From positions 4,236,269 through 4,300,268 of the forward strand of contig NZ_KZ119600.1 in the NCBI RefSeq assembly GCF_002153425.1: 64,000 nt of DNA, given 5' to 3'. The DNA comes from Litchfieldia alkalitelluris. Lineage in GTDB: Bacteria > Bacillota > Bacilli > Bacillales > Salisediminibacteriaceae. The translations under genes were made by a program, and so were the position numbers. Below are positions 17,104 to 27,276 of this stretch, in pieces (within the stretch, counting starts at the first letter, position 1; each line of letters begins with the position of its first letter). The notes below the pieces were generated by a model. The model did no database searches and had not been told where the DNA came from. It saw nothing but the letters and a program-made list of their open reading frames with translations.

Positions 17104-18129
17104 TTACTTTTTATTATAATAATCAACATACCAATTAGCGAACTTCTGTAAGCCCTCTTCAATCGATGTTTTTGGTTTAAACCCAACAGCTTCCTGCAAT
17201 AAATCAGTTGAAGCATACGTAGCAGGTACATCTCCTGGCTTAATTGGTTCAAAAACCTTTTCAAATTGTACTTCTCTTCCTAAAGCCTTAGTTAAAGTCT
17301 TCTCCAATGTATTAATAAACGTCATCAGCTTTTCAGGATTGTTATTACCGATATTGAACACCTTGTGAGGAACGGCATCGACTGGTGGTTTACCAATAAG
17401 TCGCTCTATTCCTTCGACTATATCATCGATATAAGTAAAATCACGGTATAGGTCATTATCAAAATCACCATTATTAAAGATCTTAATTGGTTCTTCAGCA
17501 AAATATTTATCTGTAAAACCAAAGTAGGCCATATCCGGTCTCCCCATCGGACCATAAACGGTAAAGAAGCGGAGACCTGTTGCAGGAATGTTATATAAAT
17601 GGCTATACGTATGAGCCATCAATTCATTTGACTTCTTCGTAGATGCATAAAGTGATACAGGAGTATCTACAAAGTCTGTTTCTTCAAATGGCACCTTTTT
17701 ATTGGTGCCATAAACAGAGCTTGAAGATGCGTACACTAGATGTTCTACTGGATTATGCCTACAAGCCTCTAGGATATTATAGAAACCAATTATATTACTT
17801 TGAATATACACATCTGGATTCTCTATTGAATAACGTACCCCCGCTTGGGCTGCTAAATTAACTACAACACTAGGCTTGTACTTTTCAAAGAGTTCTGTGA
17901 TTAATTCCTTGTCCGAAATATCTCCCCTAATAAAAGTAAACTTATTAAAAGGTAGTAGTTGCTCCAGACGATCCATTTTTAGATTCACATCATAATAATC
18001 ATTTAAGTTATCAATACCTATTACTTGGCATCCGCTTTTTAGTAGCTTTTTAGATAAAAAGTATCCAATAAAACCTGCTGCTCCAGTAATAAGATAAACT
18101 ATACTAGGATCTAACGGTTTGTAACTCAA
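17104..18129 (-). CDS. UDP-glucuronate 4-epimerase-like SDR enzyme
   Basis: The 341-residue short-chain dehydrogenase/reductase has the NAD-binding ITGAAGFIGYFLS near residue 12, 'YASSSSVYG' with the catalytic serine, and the Y-x3-K pair in YASTKKSNE. Wording such as 'DNLNDYYDVNLKMDRL' and 'RPDMAYFGFTDKY' is typical of CapI/LspL-type enzymes turning UDP-GlcA into UDP-GalA. Its substrate is made by the UDP-glucose dehydrogenase read just before it; the two genes overlap. I prefer a TTG start at 18129, ten bases after AAGGAG, giving MSYKPLDPS; a longer frame to 18177 has no ribosome site. Confidence 0.88.
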   Translation of the reverse strand: MSYKPLDPSIVYLITGAAGFIGYFLSKKLLKSGCQVIGIDNLNDYYDVNLKMDRLEQLLPFNKFTFIRGDISDKELITELFEKYKPSVVVNLAAQAGVRYSIENPDVYIQSNIIGFYNILEACRHNPVEHLVYASSSSVYGTNKKVPFEETDFVDTPVSLYASTKKSNELMAHTYSHLYNIPATGLRFFTVYGPMGRPDMAYFGFTDKYFAEEPIKIFNNGDFDNDLYRDFTYIDDIVEGIERLIGKPPVDAVPHKVFNIGNNNPEKLMTFINTLEKTLTKALGREVQFEKVFEPIKPGDVPATYASTDLLQEAVGFKPKTSIEEGLQKFANWYVDYYNKK

Positions 18130-19480
18130 TATTTCTCGACTCCTTTGCAACTTCTCTCTCCACAGCCTTCCTTCCAATAGAATGATATTCCACTCCTGCT
18201 TCCTTCATTTCATCGATACTATATATATTTCTTCCATCATATACTAAAGGAGTTCTCATTAACTCCCTATACTTTCCAGGAGTAACTGCTTTTACTTCGC
18301 CCCACTCTGTAAATATAAAGCAAACATTCGCACTGTCTAGTGCTTCTTTTACATTAGTAACATAAGTGATATTTCCCTTACCATTTTTTCCTTCTGGGTG
18401 TACTTTTGCAAAGTTACTTGCGCCAACAGGGTCATAGGCATAGATATCTGCACCTTGTTCTAATAGTAAAGGTACATTCTCAAGAGATGCAGCTTCACGC
18501 AAATCATCTGTTCCAGGCTTAAATGTCAAGCCAAGTACAGCTACTTTCAGACCGTTAAAAGTAATAAGCCTTTTACTAGCTTTTTTGTATAACAATGTTT
18601 TCTGATCTTTATTAACATCAATTGCAGCCTTAACCGTTCGTAACTCATACCCATGTTGTTTTGCAATGTTTTCCAGTGCCTTAGTGTCCTTAGGGAAGCA
18701 TGAACCTCCATAACCGATGCCTGCATTTAAAAACTTATTTCCAATACGTGCATCATAGCTCATGCCTTTTGCAACATCTTGCACATCTGCTCCTACCAAT
18801 TCACAAAGGTTTGCAATATCATTCATATAAGAAATTTTTAGAGCCAAAAAGTCATTAGATGCATACTTAATCATTTCTGCAGACCTTCTATTCACCGAAA
18901 CGATAGGCAAATTAAATGGTTTATAGATTTTCATCAGCAGCTCTTCAGCCCATTTACTCTCCGTACCGATAATTATTCTTTCTGCATGTAAAGTATCATG
19001 TACCGCAGAGCCTTGCGCTAAGAATTCAGGGTTTGATGCAACTTCTACTTTTACATCATTAACTAAAAAGTCTTGAATAAACTGTTCTACTTTATCATTC
19101 GTTCCTACTGGAACTGTTGATTTTACTACTACTAAGCAATCCTTTTCAATTGACTCAGCAATTTGCCTAGCAACCGTTGCAATATAAGAAAGATTCGCAG
19201 AACCATCTCGCCGTTCTGGTGTACCTACACCAATAAAGATTGCATCCGCATTTTTGTAAGCTGAATTATAATCTGTTGTATAATCAATTCTTTCAGCTGC
19301 ATAGTTTTTTTGCATTAACTTTTCTAAACCCGTTTCATAAATTGGAGAAACTCCAGATTTCATTACATTAACTTTTTTTTCATCAATATCTACACAGGTT
19401 ACTTGGTGACCAACTTCAGCAAAACATACACCTGCGACTAGACCTACATAACCAGTTCCTGCTACTGCTATTTTGTACAT
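18104..19480 (-). CDS. UDP-glucose 6-dehydrogenase
   Basis: The 458-residue protein starts with the NAD-binding AVAGTGYVGLVAGVCFAEVG and has the catalytic cysteine in GYGGSCFPKDTKAL near residue 260. It oxidises UDP-glucose to UDP-glucuronate and matches the TuaD/Ugd family in length and motifs. GalU in the same locus supplies its substrate, and the downstream epimerase uses its product. It is one of two nucleotide-sugar dehydrogenases here; the other (32709) is of the ManNAc type. Confidence 0.94.
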   Translation of the reverse strand: MYKIAVAGTGYVGLVAGVCFAEVGHQVTCVDIDEKKVNVMKSGVSPIYETGLEKLMQKNYAAERIDYTTDYNSAYKNADAIFIGVGTPERRDGSANLSYIATVARQIAESIEKDCLVVVKSTVPVGTNDKVEQFIQDFLVNDVKVEVASNPEFLAQGSAVHDTLHAERIIIGTESKWAEELLMKIYKPFNLPIVSVNRRSAEMIKYASNDFLALKISYMNDIANLCELVGADVQDVAKGMSYDARIGNKFLNAGIGYGGSCFPKDTKALENIAKQHGYELRTVKAAIDVNKDQKTLLYKKASKRLITFNGLKVAVLGLTFKPGTDDLREAASLENVPLLLEQGADIYAYDPVGASNFAKVHPEGKNGKGNITYVTNVKEALDSANVCFIFTEWGEVKAVTPGKYRELMRTPLVYDGRNIYSIDEMKEAGVEYHSIGRKAVEREVAKESRNIELQTVRS

Positions 19481-19648
19481 GGAAAAATCCCTTTCTAAAC
19501 CATATTTATAGTATGAAAATTTGAGTTATTTGCATAAGAAACTTATTATTAAATCGTCTAATTATTATATAAAAATGGAGCAGGTTCTGACCTTCGGGCT
19601 TTCGAAATACTATGTGGAATGGACAGTTATTATAATTTTGTTAGCTAA

Positions 19649-21418
19649 CTACTTCCGGTTAGAGTGTAATGTATACAAAACTTGCATTAAGTTTTTTAAC
19701 TGACTCTTACTAAGATTGCCATCTATAAATAATTTCTCTACATCCTTATCTACAAGAGCAGTTTCTAAAGTTGTAACATTTTTTGAGTAGTTTTTCTTAG
19801 CTGTCTGCCACTCCTTGCTATTCATAACGAAATTCCAATCACCCCAAGATTTTTGATTACCTTTTATTATTCCAGTTTTTTTCCCTAATATTTGAGTTGA
19901 CCACATTATAAAACGTATAAAGCTATTAACGTACCATGGGAAATATGGCATATGTCCATTACTATGCAACAACCATTTTGTGGGTTTTAACATTGGCTTC
20001 GCTGCTTTGTGAAACAGTCTACGGTTAAGCTTCCAACTTTGCGGTACTGATGCACTAACTTTCACTACATCTTTAGACATAAAAGGTTCGTAACTACGAA
20101 AAAGTCTTCTATTACCATATAAATTAGGTATATTCATATTCATTGAACTAGGCCAAAGTTCAAACCACTCTTCGGCTGATTCGCCACGCAAACTTTTAAC
20201 ATAACTCAAATGTGTCTGCCGTCTTATTTTAATTTCAGACAAAACCTCTTTTTTAAAAACATTACTTTTCAATGTTTGATCTGGAGTATAATTTTGTTTT
20301 TTTATTTGAGGAATAAAAGGAAACCGACTTGTTCCACGAACTTTTTTTACACGGGCCCCTTTAAGTAAGGCATCTGAGAATAAACCTCCAAAAACGGCTG
20401 GATATTCATCAAGTTTACAACTTTTATGAAAACCAAAAGTATGAACATGATGATACTGAAATCCACTTCCCACTAATTCCGTACACTTGGGTAAAATTTC
20501 TATATAATGTGCTTTACTTCTTGTAGCTATATTAAAATTTGCACCATACGCTTCTGCTGCTTTTTGTGCAACTTTTCCCTCCCGATTCATAAAATCAAGA
20601 AATACAAATGAATCACGTATACGATCTTGTGGTAAAATAGCAGAAAGAAACCGAGAATCTTCCCCACCACTAATAAATTGAGCTATATGAGGCATATCTT
20701 TTACAACCGCCTCTGTATAGTTTTGCAATCCTTGCCTTAAATCTTGAGCCGCCTTATTAATAGACTTATACCTAACATTATCTGACGGTAACCAATATGC
20801 ACTTGATTGAATATTTTTTAATTTACTCAATATTTTATGTTCGGATGCCGGAAATAACTGCCGAAGATTGGTATACGTTGTATAAGGGAAGGTTACCACC
20901 CCATGAAGAATAAAGTCGATCTGGGAAACTATGTCTATCCTATCAATCTGACGAGAGGTCTTTGCTAATGCATCAACATGGGTTGATAACATACTATTTC
21001 CAATATCATCTTGGTAAATAAAAACTGGAATAAAGGACATTAAGTCAGTAACACAAATAATTTCTTCTGTGACTTTATTTATTATTAAGATATTAAAAGG
21101 ACCACTCAAGTCTTCATCCCAACGTATATCCCCTGATAACCAGCGATTTAAAATACTGCTAGTACCCGTACACATGTCATCTTTTGTCAAAAATATATTA
21201 TCCTGAAAATGGAGAATAGGGCCACCGATAACAGTACAAATGTATTCTGTAGTTTCTAGTACCTGAAACCCATTGTAAAGATTTTGACTTACTGCCAATG
21301 ACCCCCATTCCCCATGAAACTCTTTTATTTGAGGTTTTTCTTTAGAATAAATAGCTTCAATTTTTTTTGTTAACTCCCCTTTAGAAATTGGCTTTTTGGA
21401 ATAAATAAAATCACTCAT
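19649..21418 (-). CDS. Asparagine-synthase-like protein of the EPS locus
   Basis: The 589-residue protein has the ATP-pyrophosphatase loop FISGGEDSRFLSA near residue 245 and general asparagine synthase B C-terminal layout, with 'YEPFMSKDVVKVSASVP' near 455. The N-terminal glutaminase domain is present in outline, but the nucleophile Cys-2 is absent (the protein starts MSDF), so free ammonia or another amine is the likely donor. Members in O-antigen and capsule loci amidate uronic acids or modify sugars with amino acids. It overlaps the CapA-like gene by 4 nt. The exact substrate is inference. Confidence 0.82.
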   Translation of the reverse strand: MSDFIYSKKPISKGELTKKIEAIYSKEKPQIKEFHGEWGSLAVSQNLYNGFQVLETTEYICTVIGGPILHFQDNIFLTKDDMCTGTSSILNRWLSGDIRWDEDLSGPFNILIINKVTEEIICVTDLMSFIPVFIYQDDIGNSMLSTHVDALAKTSRQIDRIDIVSQIDFILHGVVTFPYTTYTNLRQLFPASEHKILSKLKNIQSSAYWLPSDNVRYKSINKAAQDLRQGLQNYTEAVVKDMPHIAQFISGGEDSRFLSAILPQDRIRDSFVFLDFMNREGKVAQKAAEAYGANFNIATRSKAHYIEILPKCTELVGSGFQYHHVHTFGFHKSCKLDEYPAVFGGLFSDALLKGARVKKVRGTSRFPFIPQIKKQNYTPDQTLKSNVFKKEVLSEIKIRRQTHLSYVKSLRGESAEEWFELWPSSMNMNIPNLYGNRRLFRSYEPFMSKDVVKVSASVPQSWKLNRRLFHKAAKPMLKPTKWLLHSNGHMPYFPWYVNSFIRFIMWSTQILGKKTGIIKGNQKSWGDWNFVMNSKEWQTAKKNYSKNVTTLETALVDKDVEKLFIDGNLSKSQLKNLMQVLYTLHSNRK

Positions 21419-22560
21419 TTGTTACCTCCGTACTTATCTTTAAATACCAACTCAAGTGCATGTTTCGCAGCGAAATAATAAGACTCGTTTCTTAGGAGAT
21501 GCAGAGCAAGTGTATCTTTGTCTTTCTTTTTTTGTTTACCGACAATTGTTGCTAGAATCCTTTTTAGTGAAGATTTTATTGTCCCATCGAATGGAAAATG
21601 TAATAACGAAAAGGTATATTTCGGTTTAATTTTCTTTCTATATACTGTAAGCGACATCTGATCATGAAGCTTTTCATAATCATTATCCAAATTGGAATTT
21701 AGAATTTTAAAATCAATTTGTTTTTCTTGCATGGAAAGTTGAACAATACCTTGTTCCTTATGATGAAAAACAGGTTCAAAGTTCATCTTTTTATTTTTCT
21801 CTAACCTCAAAACAATAGAATAAGAACGATCTTCTTTATTAATAAAATTTTTCGAGTCAAAATAAAAATTTCCAAGACTGTAAAATATTAAAGAATCATT
21901 ATAATTCTCAAAACCTTGTGGAACATGCGGATGAGAACCAATAATTGCATCAGCACCTAAATCACAAAAATGCTTATATCGCCATCGCCATTCTTTTTGT
22001 GGGATATTATAATGTTCTAAACCTGCATGTGCCAATACTATAACAAAATCACATTCTTTTTTAAGTTTAATTATCTGCTTATCGATAAAACTATGATTAA
22101 TCCAAGCATAGCCACTCTGTTCTAATCCTGAAAAGTAATCAATTACACCAAATTGTGCTTCACAAGCATTTATTATTCCTAATTTTATATCACCAATTGA
22201 CTTTATAATTGGTTTATAAGCCTGTTCAAAATTTACTCCTGCCCCGATTGTTTCCATACCTAATTTTTTTGCTTCGTTAATTGTCCCCATTAAACCAACA
22301 GTACCAAAGTCCATTATATGATTATTAGCCATGCATAATAAATTAAATCCCTGCTCCTTTAACCCATTTATTGTACTTTTTTTCTGATAATGATGGGGTC
22401 CTGATTTAGGCTGCGGCTCACCAAAACCTTCAATCGGAGCTTCAAAATTGCATATAGAGTAATCTGCTTCAGCCACCACCTTTGCCAAAGAACCAGAACA
22501 GATCAAACCATCATTCTTTTGATAATTTACAATATCACCGCATATGAATACCTTTACCAT
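21415..22560 (-). CDS. CapA-like metallophosphatase-fold protein
   Basis: The 381-residue protein carries the CapA signatures FICGDIVN at the start, 'NFEAPIEG' near 40, 'LLCMANNHIMDFG' near 75, 'VLAHAGLEHY' near 178 and 'IIGSHPHVPQG' near 210, that is, D, N-H and the two histidine motifs of a calcineurin-like metal site. Family members take part in poly-gamma-glutamate synthesis or polysaccharide export and modification; their reaction is not well defined. There is no signal peptide or membrane segment, unlike CapA of Bacillus anthracis. It is translationally coupled to its neighbours. Confidence 0.88.
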   Translation of the reverse strand: MVKVFICGDIVNYQKNDGLICSGSLAKVVAEADYSICNFEAPIEGFGEPQPKSGPHHYQKKSTINGLKEQGFNLLCMANNHIMDFGTVGLMGTINEAKKLGMETIGAGVNFEQAYKPIIKSIGDIKLGIINACEAQFGVIDYFSGLEQSGYAWINHSFIDKQIIKLKKECDFVIVLAHAGLEHYNIPQKEWRWRYKHFCDLGADAIIGSHPHVPQGFENYNDSLIFYSLGNFYFDSKNFINKEDRSYSIVLRLEKNKKMNFEPVFHHKEQGIVQLSMQEKQIDFKILNSNLDNDYEKLHDQMSLTVYRKKIKPKYTFSLLHFPFDGTIKSSLKRILATIVGKQKKKDKDTLALHLLRNESYYFAAKHALELVFKDKYGGNK

Positions 22561-23855
22561 TAATTAAGCCCCCGTAACTTATCAAAATTTTTCACCTTAT
22601 TTATTGTTATTAAAATTAATAAAAGATTAATTAGAGCCCCAGACAGGCCAAACAGTGCAACACTAATTAAGTCACTTGAAAAAGCATAATACCCAACTGC
22701 CAAGGAAATAACACGAGCAATAATAGTAAAAACAGTGAAGTTTAAGTGGAATAATTGTGCAGACAATACAGGTAATGCTTTTACACTTGGGGTGTTAATA
22801 AACAAGAAAAATGTCCAAAGTGCTATCCATCTAGCATATTCACCAGCTAACACCCAATCCATTCCAAAAACAAATCCAAATAGCCAGGGACCAAAAATAA
22901 TAACTATTCCAAATGGTATAATCCCTACTGCACAAAGTGCTAACGTAGCTTTTATAACTAAGTTTGTGAGTTTATGACCATTATTAGCTGCCTCCGCGAT
23001 CCGAGGGTAGAATACATCACCTATCGCATGACCAATTAGCTGTCCAGGTATGCTTAAAACTGTTTTGCCAATAGAGTAAAATCCAGCTGAAGCCGGACCA
23101 AAAAAGCTTGCTAATAATAATACCGGCAAGCTTTGTGATATAGCATTAAGAAAAACTTGTGGCGCTCTATAAAGAGGGAAGTCTCTGTATTTTTTCATTA
23201 GTTCCATTACATTTGAAGGTTTCTCAGTATCTTCATGATGACTGGTTTTTGAACCTCTTATGCCAATAATTAGCATTAATGCATGAATAGCACTACCAAT
23301 AGTTGTAATTATAATAAGTACAGACGCCACCGGATTTATCCAACCCATACCTACTTTAGCACTATTTAAAAATAGAGCTTGTAAAAATAAAACCCTTGCA
23401 GTAACACTGAACTGTTTAGTACGTATTATCCATTGTTTTGTTACTTGTAAAAAACCTGTAAACACTATTACCAATGGAATTAGATATAAAAATGGAGCTA
23501 TATCCTCAAGTTGTAATAACAAAACAATATGATTACTATAAAAAACTAATAATAGTGCTATAAAAACTGCCATTAAAATTGAAGTATATATTGAAATACG
23601 AATTAATAGTTTAGCATCTGCATCTTTTTTGGGTAACACGATGGCTATTGGATATGTCATGGCAGCTATCGGCGAAACAATTGCCACTAATGCCATAAAG
23701 ACACCTAGTACACCGAATGCTTCTGGACCATATATGCGGGTAATTATTGGGGAAAAAAGTAAAGTTATAGCTTGAGCCCCAGCCGCACCAGTTGCCACTA
23801 TAGCTACATTACGAACAAATTGCTTCTTTGTAAGTTTTGTGAGTTTATTTATCAT
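22560..23855 (-). CDS. Wzx-type polysaccharide flippase
   Basis: The 431-residue protein is almost entirely hydrophobic, with about twelve membrane helices. The N-terminus 'FVRNVAIVATGAAGAQAITLLFSPIITRIYGPEAFGVLG' is classic for oligosaccharide flippases of the MOP superfamily. It moves the lipid-linked repeat unit across the membrane for polymerisation by the Wzy-like protein encoded upstream at 28679-29916. Codon use is like that of its AT-rich neighbours. Confidence 0.92.
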   Translation of the reverse strand: MINKLTKLTKKQFVRNVAIVATGAAGAQAITLLFSPIITRIYGPEAFGVLGVFMALVAIVSPIAAMTYPIAIVLPKKDADAKLLIRISIYTSILMAVFIALLLVFYSNHIVLLLQLEDIAPFLYLIPLVIVFTGFLQVTKQWIIRTKQFSVTARVLFLQALFLNSAKVGMGWINPVASVLIIITTIGSAIHALMLIIGIRGSKTSHHEDTEKPSNVMELMKKYRDFPLYRAPQVFLNAISQSLPVLLLASFFGPASAGFYSIGKTVLSIPGQLIGHAIGDVFYPRIAEAANNGHKLTNLVIKATLALCAVGIIPFGIVIIFGPWLFGFVFGMDWVLAGEYARWIALWTFFLFINTPSVKALPVLSAQLFHLNFTVFTIIARVISLAVGYYAFSSDLISVALFGLSGALINLLLILITINKVKNFDKLRGLN

Positions 23856-24059
23856 TTAATACCCCTTAAGGCTTTAATATTTCTTTTATCAAATAATATG
23901 ATACTAAAAACAAATAAGTTTCTTAGTACTTGACCAGTTTGGCTATCTAAAAATTTGCGACCGACGGATCTACATAGTTACATTCTCAGCCTATTTTTAT
24001 TGCAGTTTTATGGTAAAATATTTATGTCTAGTCATAATTTCTTTTACCTTCGGTATTAT

Positions 24060-25025
24060 TTAGTCTTTTTTTTTAAACATAGCGATAAAATTATATATCC
24101 TCTTTTTAATAAACTTAGTAAAGTTATATAAACCTAACAAATATAGGAAAGAGGTAATGTAAGCTTTCTTATTAAGTGGATTCAACTTAATTGAGTTAAT
24201 CAACATATATTCAGCCTTTTTTTTATTACCCGCGCGTAACAAAACTTCTGCATACTGTACTAAGTAGGTACTATGAATTTTTGGGAGCTTTACTAAATCA
24301 GCATATATTTTTTTATATAATATATCAAACCCAGTCACTTTAGCTTCTGGATTATTGGTTATTCTATCTTGATGAATGTTTATAATCACTAATGGTTCTT
24401 CTATAAAATCATACTTATATTCTCTAGCCAATCTAATATATAAATCTAAATCTTGTCTTGATGGTAATGACTCATCAAAAAGGCCTACGTTAATTAATGC
24501 ATATTTTTTGCATATTACTGTGGATAACTTAGGAGCCCGAACACCATTTTTCACCAATAGGTCATCGAAAATATATCCTCTTAAAACAGGAACAATGATT
24601 TTTTCATGTTTATAATTATGTTTATCTGACGTTTTTATTACCTTTCGACCTGTATCGAATACCGCAACATCTTCTTTAGCAAAACTAATTTGTTTGACTT
24701 GCTTTTCTAACTTATTTGGTAACCATTCATCATCATCATCAAGAAAGGCAATGTAATCTGCTTTTGCGGATAAAATCCCAGTATTTCTTGCAGCTCCCCC
24801 CCCCTTATTCTTTGCATGCTTTAAATATCTTATCTTAGACGCATTTTTATACCTCTCCATAAATTCTTCAGTTTCATTTCTATGAATATTTGATTCGCCA
24901 TTATCATCAATAACTAATAACTCCCAATTCTCGTAAGTCTGATTTAAAATACTATTTATTGCTTTTTCTAATTTATCTGGTCTTTTAAATGTTGGCAAAA
25001 CTATACTAATTAATATATTACTCAC
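24060..25025 (-). CDS. Glycosyltransferase family 2
   Basis: The 321-residue protein opens 'ISIVLPTFKRPDKLEKAINSILNQTYENWELLVIDDNG' and has the DxD metal site in FLDDDDEWLPNK near residue 95: a GT-A enzyme that adds one sugar from a nucleotide donor. The C-terminal 80 residues are helical and resemble the tail of other capsule transferases. A GTG at 25025 is chosen because it follows GAGGAG; the longer frame to 25085 has no ribosome site. Confidence 0.9.
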   Translation of the reverse strand: MSNILISIVLPTFKRPDKLEKAINSILNQTYENWELLVIDDNGESNIHRNETEEFMERYKNASKIRYLKHAKNKGGGAARNTGILSAKADYIAFLDDDDEWLPNKLEKQVKQISFAKEDVAVFDTGRKVIKTSDKHNYKHEKIIVPVLRGYIFDDLLVKNGVRAPKLSTVICKKYALINVGLFDESLPSRQDLDLYIRLAREYKYDFIEEPLVIINIHQDRITNNPEAKVTGFDILYKKIYADLVKLPKIHSTYLVQYAEVLLRAGNKKKAEYMLINSIKLNPLNKKAYITSFLYLLGLYNFTKFIKKRIYNFIAMFKKKD

Positions 25026-25160
25026 CAGTATTCTCCTCTCAAACAAGCTACTCATATAAAAGTTTGGTATACCTAAGGTCCTCAAAAATTATAATATATA
25101 AAATTTTTAATCTCTTGTTATACTAAATGAAGTTATACAAGATTACGTTGACCAATATAT

Positions 25161-26003
25161 CTAATCAAAATGTTTACTAATTAACATTTTTTCGTGCTTT
25201 AACAACAACCTAAACTTCCATGTGTTTTGTTTTTCGAATACCCATGAAGATTCAAAGTCAATTATAAATGGTTTCTTATCTACATGATCTATTATTATAT
25301 TTCCATATTTAATATCATTAATTATTATGCCTTTAGAATGAATATTACGTATTAGAGCATTAACATTGATTATGAAATCCTTGTCTACAATACTATTTAG
25401 AAATCTTTTTCCCTCATCCAATCTCTGCTTCACTAATTTTCTTCTTTCAGAGCGGGGATAGTCTGAGTTTTTTCCGATCTGTCGATCTCTAATTTTAGCT
25501 CCTTGTTTTGCCATCTCTTCTCTTAATACTTTGCCATGTATATATGATTGAGTTATTGTTAACTCCTCGAAATTTATATCTAAAATAGATGGTACGTTTA
25601 AGTTACTATTTGATAAAATGTGCAAAACTTTGAGTTCATTTAGAAAGGAAAGTTCATTATTACAATAGTGTTTACGAATAGCTAAATAGCCATCTTTTAT
25701 AACTAAGAATATCTTAAATCTTTCCCTCTTCATATAGTCCTCTTCAGTTGTTGTTGGAAAACCTTTTAAATTTCCTACATAAGATAAAATAAATCCGTCT
25801 TGATCAAATTCGCCTATTACAACTTCGGACCCTTCATCATATTTTTCTTTCGAAATCCCAAGTTCTTCGGCACTGATTCTATAACCATTTTCAGAACACC
25901 TTATTATTTCATCTTTCATACTTCTGATTTTATCTATATTTTTCCTACAATGATATCTGCGTAATCTGGCTTCTATTATTTTTATCAATTTAACAATTGT
26001 CAT
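25161..26003 (-). CDS. Protein-kinase-like (WaaP/Rio-like) enzyme of the EPS locus
   Basis: The 280-residue protein shows kinase-fold remnants in order: a lysine in 'GYLAIRKHYCNN' near 105, a helix-C glutamate in 'ELSFLNELKVL', the catalytic loop 'IHSKGIIINDIKYGNIIID' near 230 (ND-x-K-x2-N, replacing HRD-x-K-x2-N) and 'PFIIDFES' (DFE instead of DFG). This pattern is close to lipopolysaccharide kinases and Rio-like enzymes, so it may phosphorylate a sugar of the repeat unit rather than a protein. The family assignment is from motifs alone. Confidence 0.75.
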   Translation of the reverse strand: MTIVKLIKIIEARLRRYHCRKNIDKIRSMKDEIIRCSENGYRISAEELGISKEKYDEGSEVVIGEFDQDGFILSYVGNLKGFPTTTEEDYMKRERFKIFLVIKDGYLAIRKHYCNNELSFLNELKVLHILSNSNLNVPSILDINFEELTITQSYIHGKVLREEMAKQGAKIRDRQIGKNSDYPRSERRKLVKQRLDEGKRFLNSIVDKDFIINVNALIRNIHSKGIIINDIKYGNIIIDHVDKKPFIIDFESSWVFEKQNTWKFRLLLKHEKMLISKHFD

Positions 26004-26122
26004 TCGTTGTTAACCCCTTTATCAGCTCTTGCATAAATTAAACTACTCTGTGTGTTATAACTTTCAGAGTAGTCTCGTTTATACACTGGCTCAAAAATCA
26101 CATAAATTAGCTAACTAAATAC

Positions 26123-27208
26123 CTAATTTTTTAATAGTGTTTTATATAGATTCTCAATCTGATATATAGTTTTATTCCACGAAAAATTTTCATTTATAAA
26201 ATTCTTATTTTTTTTACCTAATTCCCTATAGAAAGATTCATTTTCAATTACAGCTTTCATTGCTTCAACTAAACTTTCTACTGATTTAGGTTTTACAATT
26301 ATCCCATTATTCCTACCACTTATAATCTCCGGTATAGAACCTACATTAGACGCAATCACATATTGACCGGACCCCATTGCTTCTAATAGAGATATTGGCA
26401 TAGCTTCGTTGTATGAGGGCAACAAAAAACAATCAGACATATTTAACACTCTCTCTTTTTCATCTCCAACGACTACTCCTGCAAACTCTATTATATGACA
26501 CTGATTGTTAGTTGATACTTTTTCCTCAAAGCTGTTCCGTTCCCTACCATCTCCAGCTAAGATTATCTTAAAAGGCGTTTCCGATTCCTTTTCTAGAATT
26601 TTCGCAGCTTCAATAATTTCAAATATCCCTTTTTCTTTAACTAGCTTTCCAAGGTACAAAAATATCATTTTATTATTAGGAGGTAAACTAGAATTTTCAA
26701 AAGTACTAACCCCATTGGGTATTACCACTAATTTACTATCATTCATTATCCTACTAAACCATTGAAACCACATGTCAGATAAAACTACAACAGTAGAGGG
26801 AGAATTTAGTATAATTTCAATTATTTTTTTAAACTTTGATTTATTATAAAAATTTTTAAACCCTCCACCATGTATGTGAAGTACTGTCTTACACCCAAAT
26901 AATTTTGAAACTAGAACTAATACCCCTTTTTCTAAAAAACCCAAATATGAGCTAGTATGAATATGAACAAGATCTGGTCTATATTTTATAAGTTCTATTA
27001 CGAATAGAATTATCAGTTTTATAAAAGTTAAAAGTTTAACAACTAATTTTTTTTCAATACCGTTAATATCTAAGTTTTTTATTTTATTCACATTAAATAT
27101 TTTCAATTGAAACCTATCTTTTAAACTAGACTCACAGAGGCCATCTACAAAGGATACCATCCCTCCAATATATGGCTTTGAAGGGCCAACCATTAATATT
27201 TTATCCAT
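26123..27208 (-). CDS. Glycosyltransferase family 4
   Basis: The 361-residue GT-B enzyme begins 'ILMVGPSKPYIGGMVSFVDGL', has 'FLYLGKLVKEKGIFEIIEAAKIL' near residue 190 and the E-x7-E donor site in 'LLPSYNEAMPISLLEAMGSG' near 270. Retaining transferases of this type add Glc, Gal or GlcNAc residues to the lipid-linked unit. The start lies after AAGGAG. The acceptor sugar cannot be read from sequence. Confidence 0.9.
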   Translation of the reverse strand: MDKILMVGPSKPYIGGMVSFVDGLCESSLKDRFQLKIFNVNKIKNLDINGIEKKLVVKLLTFIKLIILFVIELIKYRPDLVHIHTSSYLGFLEKGVLVLVSKLFGCKTVLHIHGGGFKNFYNKSKFKKIIEIILNSPSTVVVLSDMWFQWFSRIMNDSKLVVIPNGVSTFENSSLPPNNKMIFLYLGKLVKEKGIFEIIEAAKILEKESETPFKIILAGDGRERNSFEEKVSTNNQCHIIEFAGVVVGDEKERVLNMSDCFLLPSYNEAMPISLLEAMGSGQYVIASNVGSIPEIISGRNNGIIVKPKSVESLVEAMKAVIENESFYRELGKKNKNFINENFSWNKTIYQIENLYKTLLKN

Positions 27209-27276
27209 AGAGTTATATTCTCCTTTTTAAGACAAACGTTTTAATCTCTTTATCTAAAAAACATCTACACAATCGT

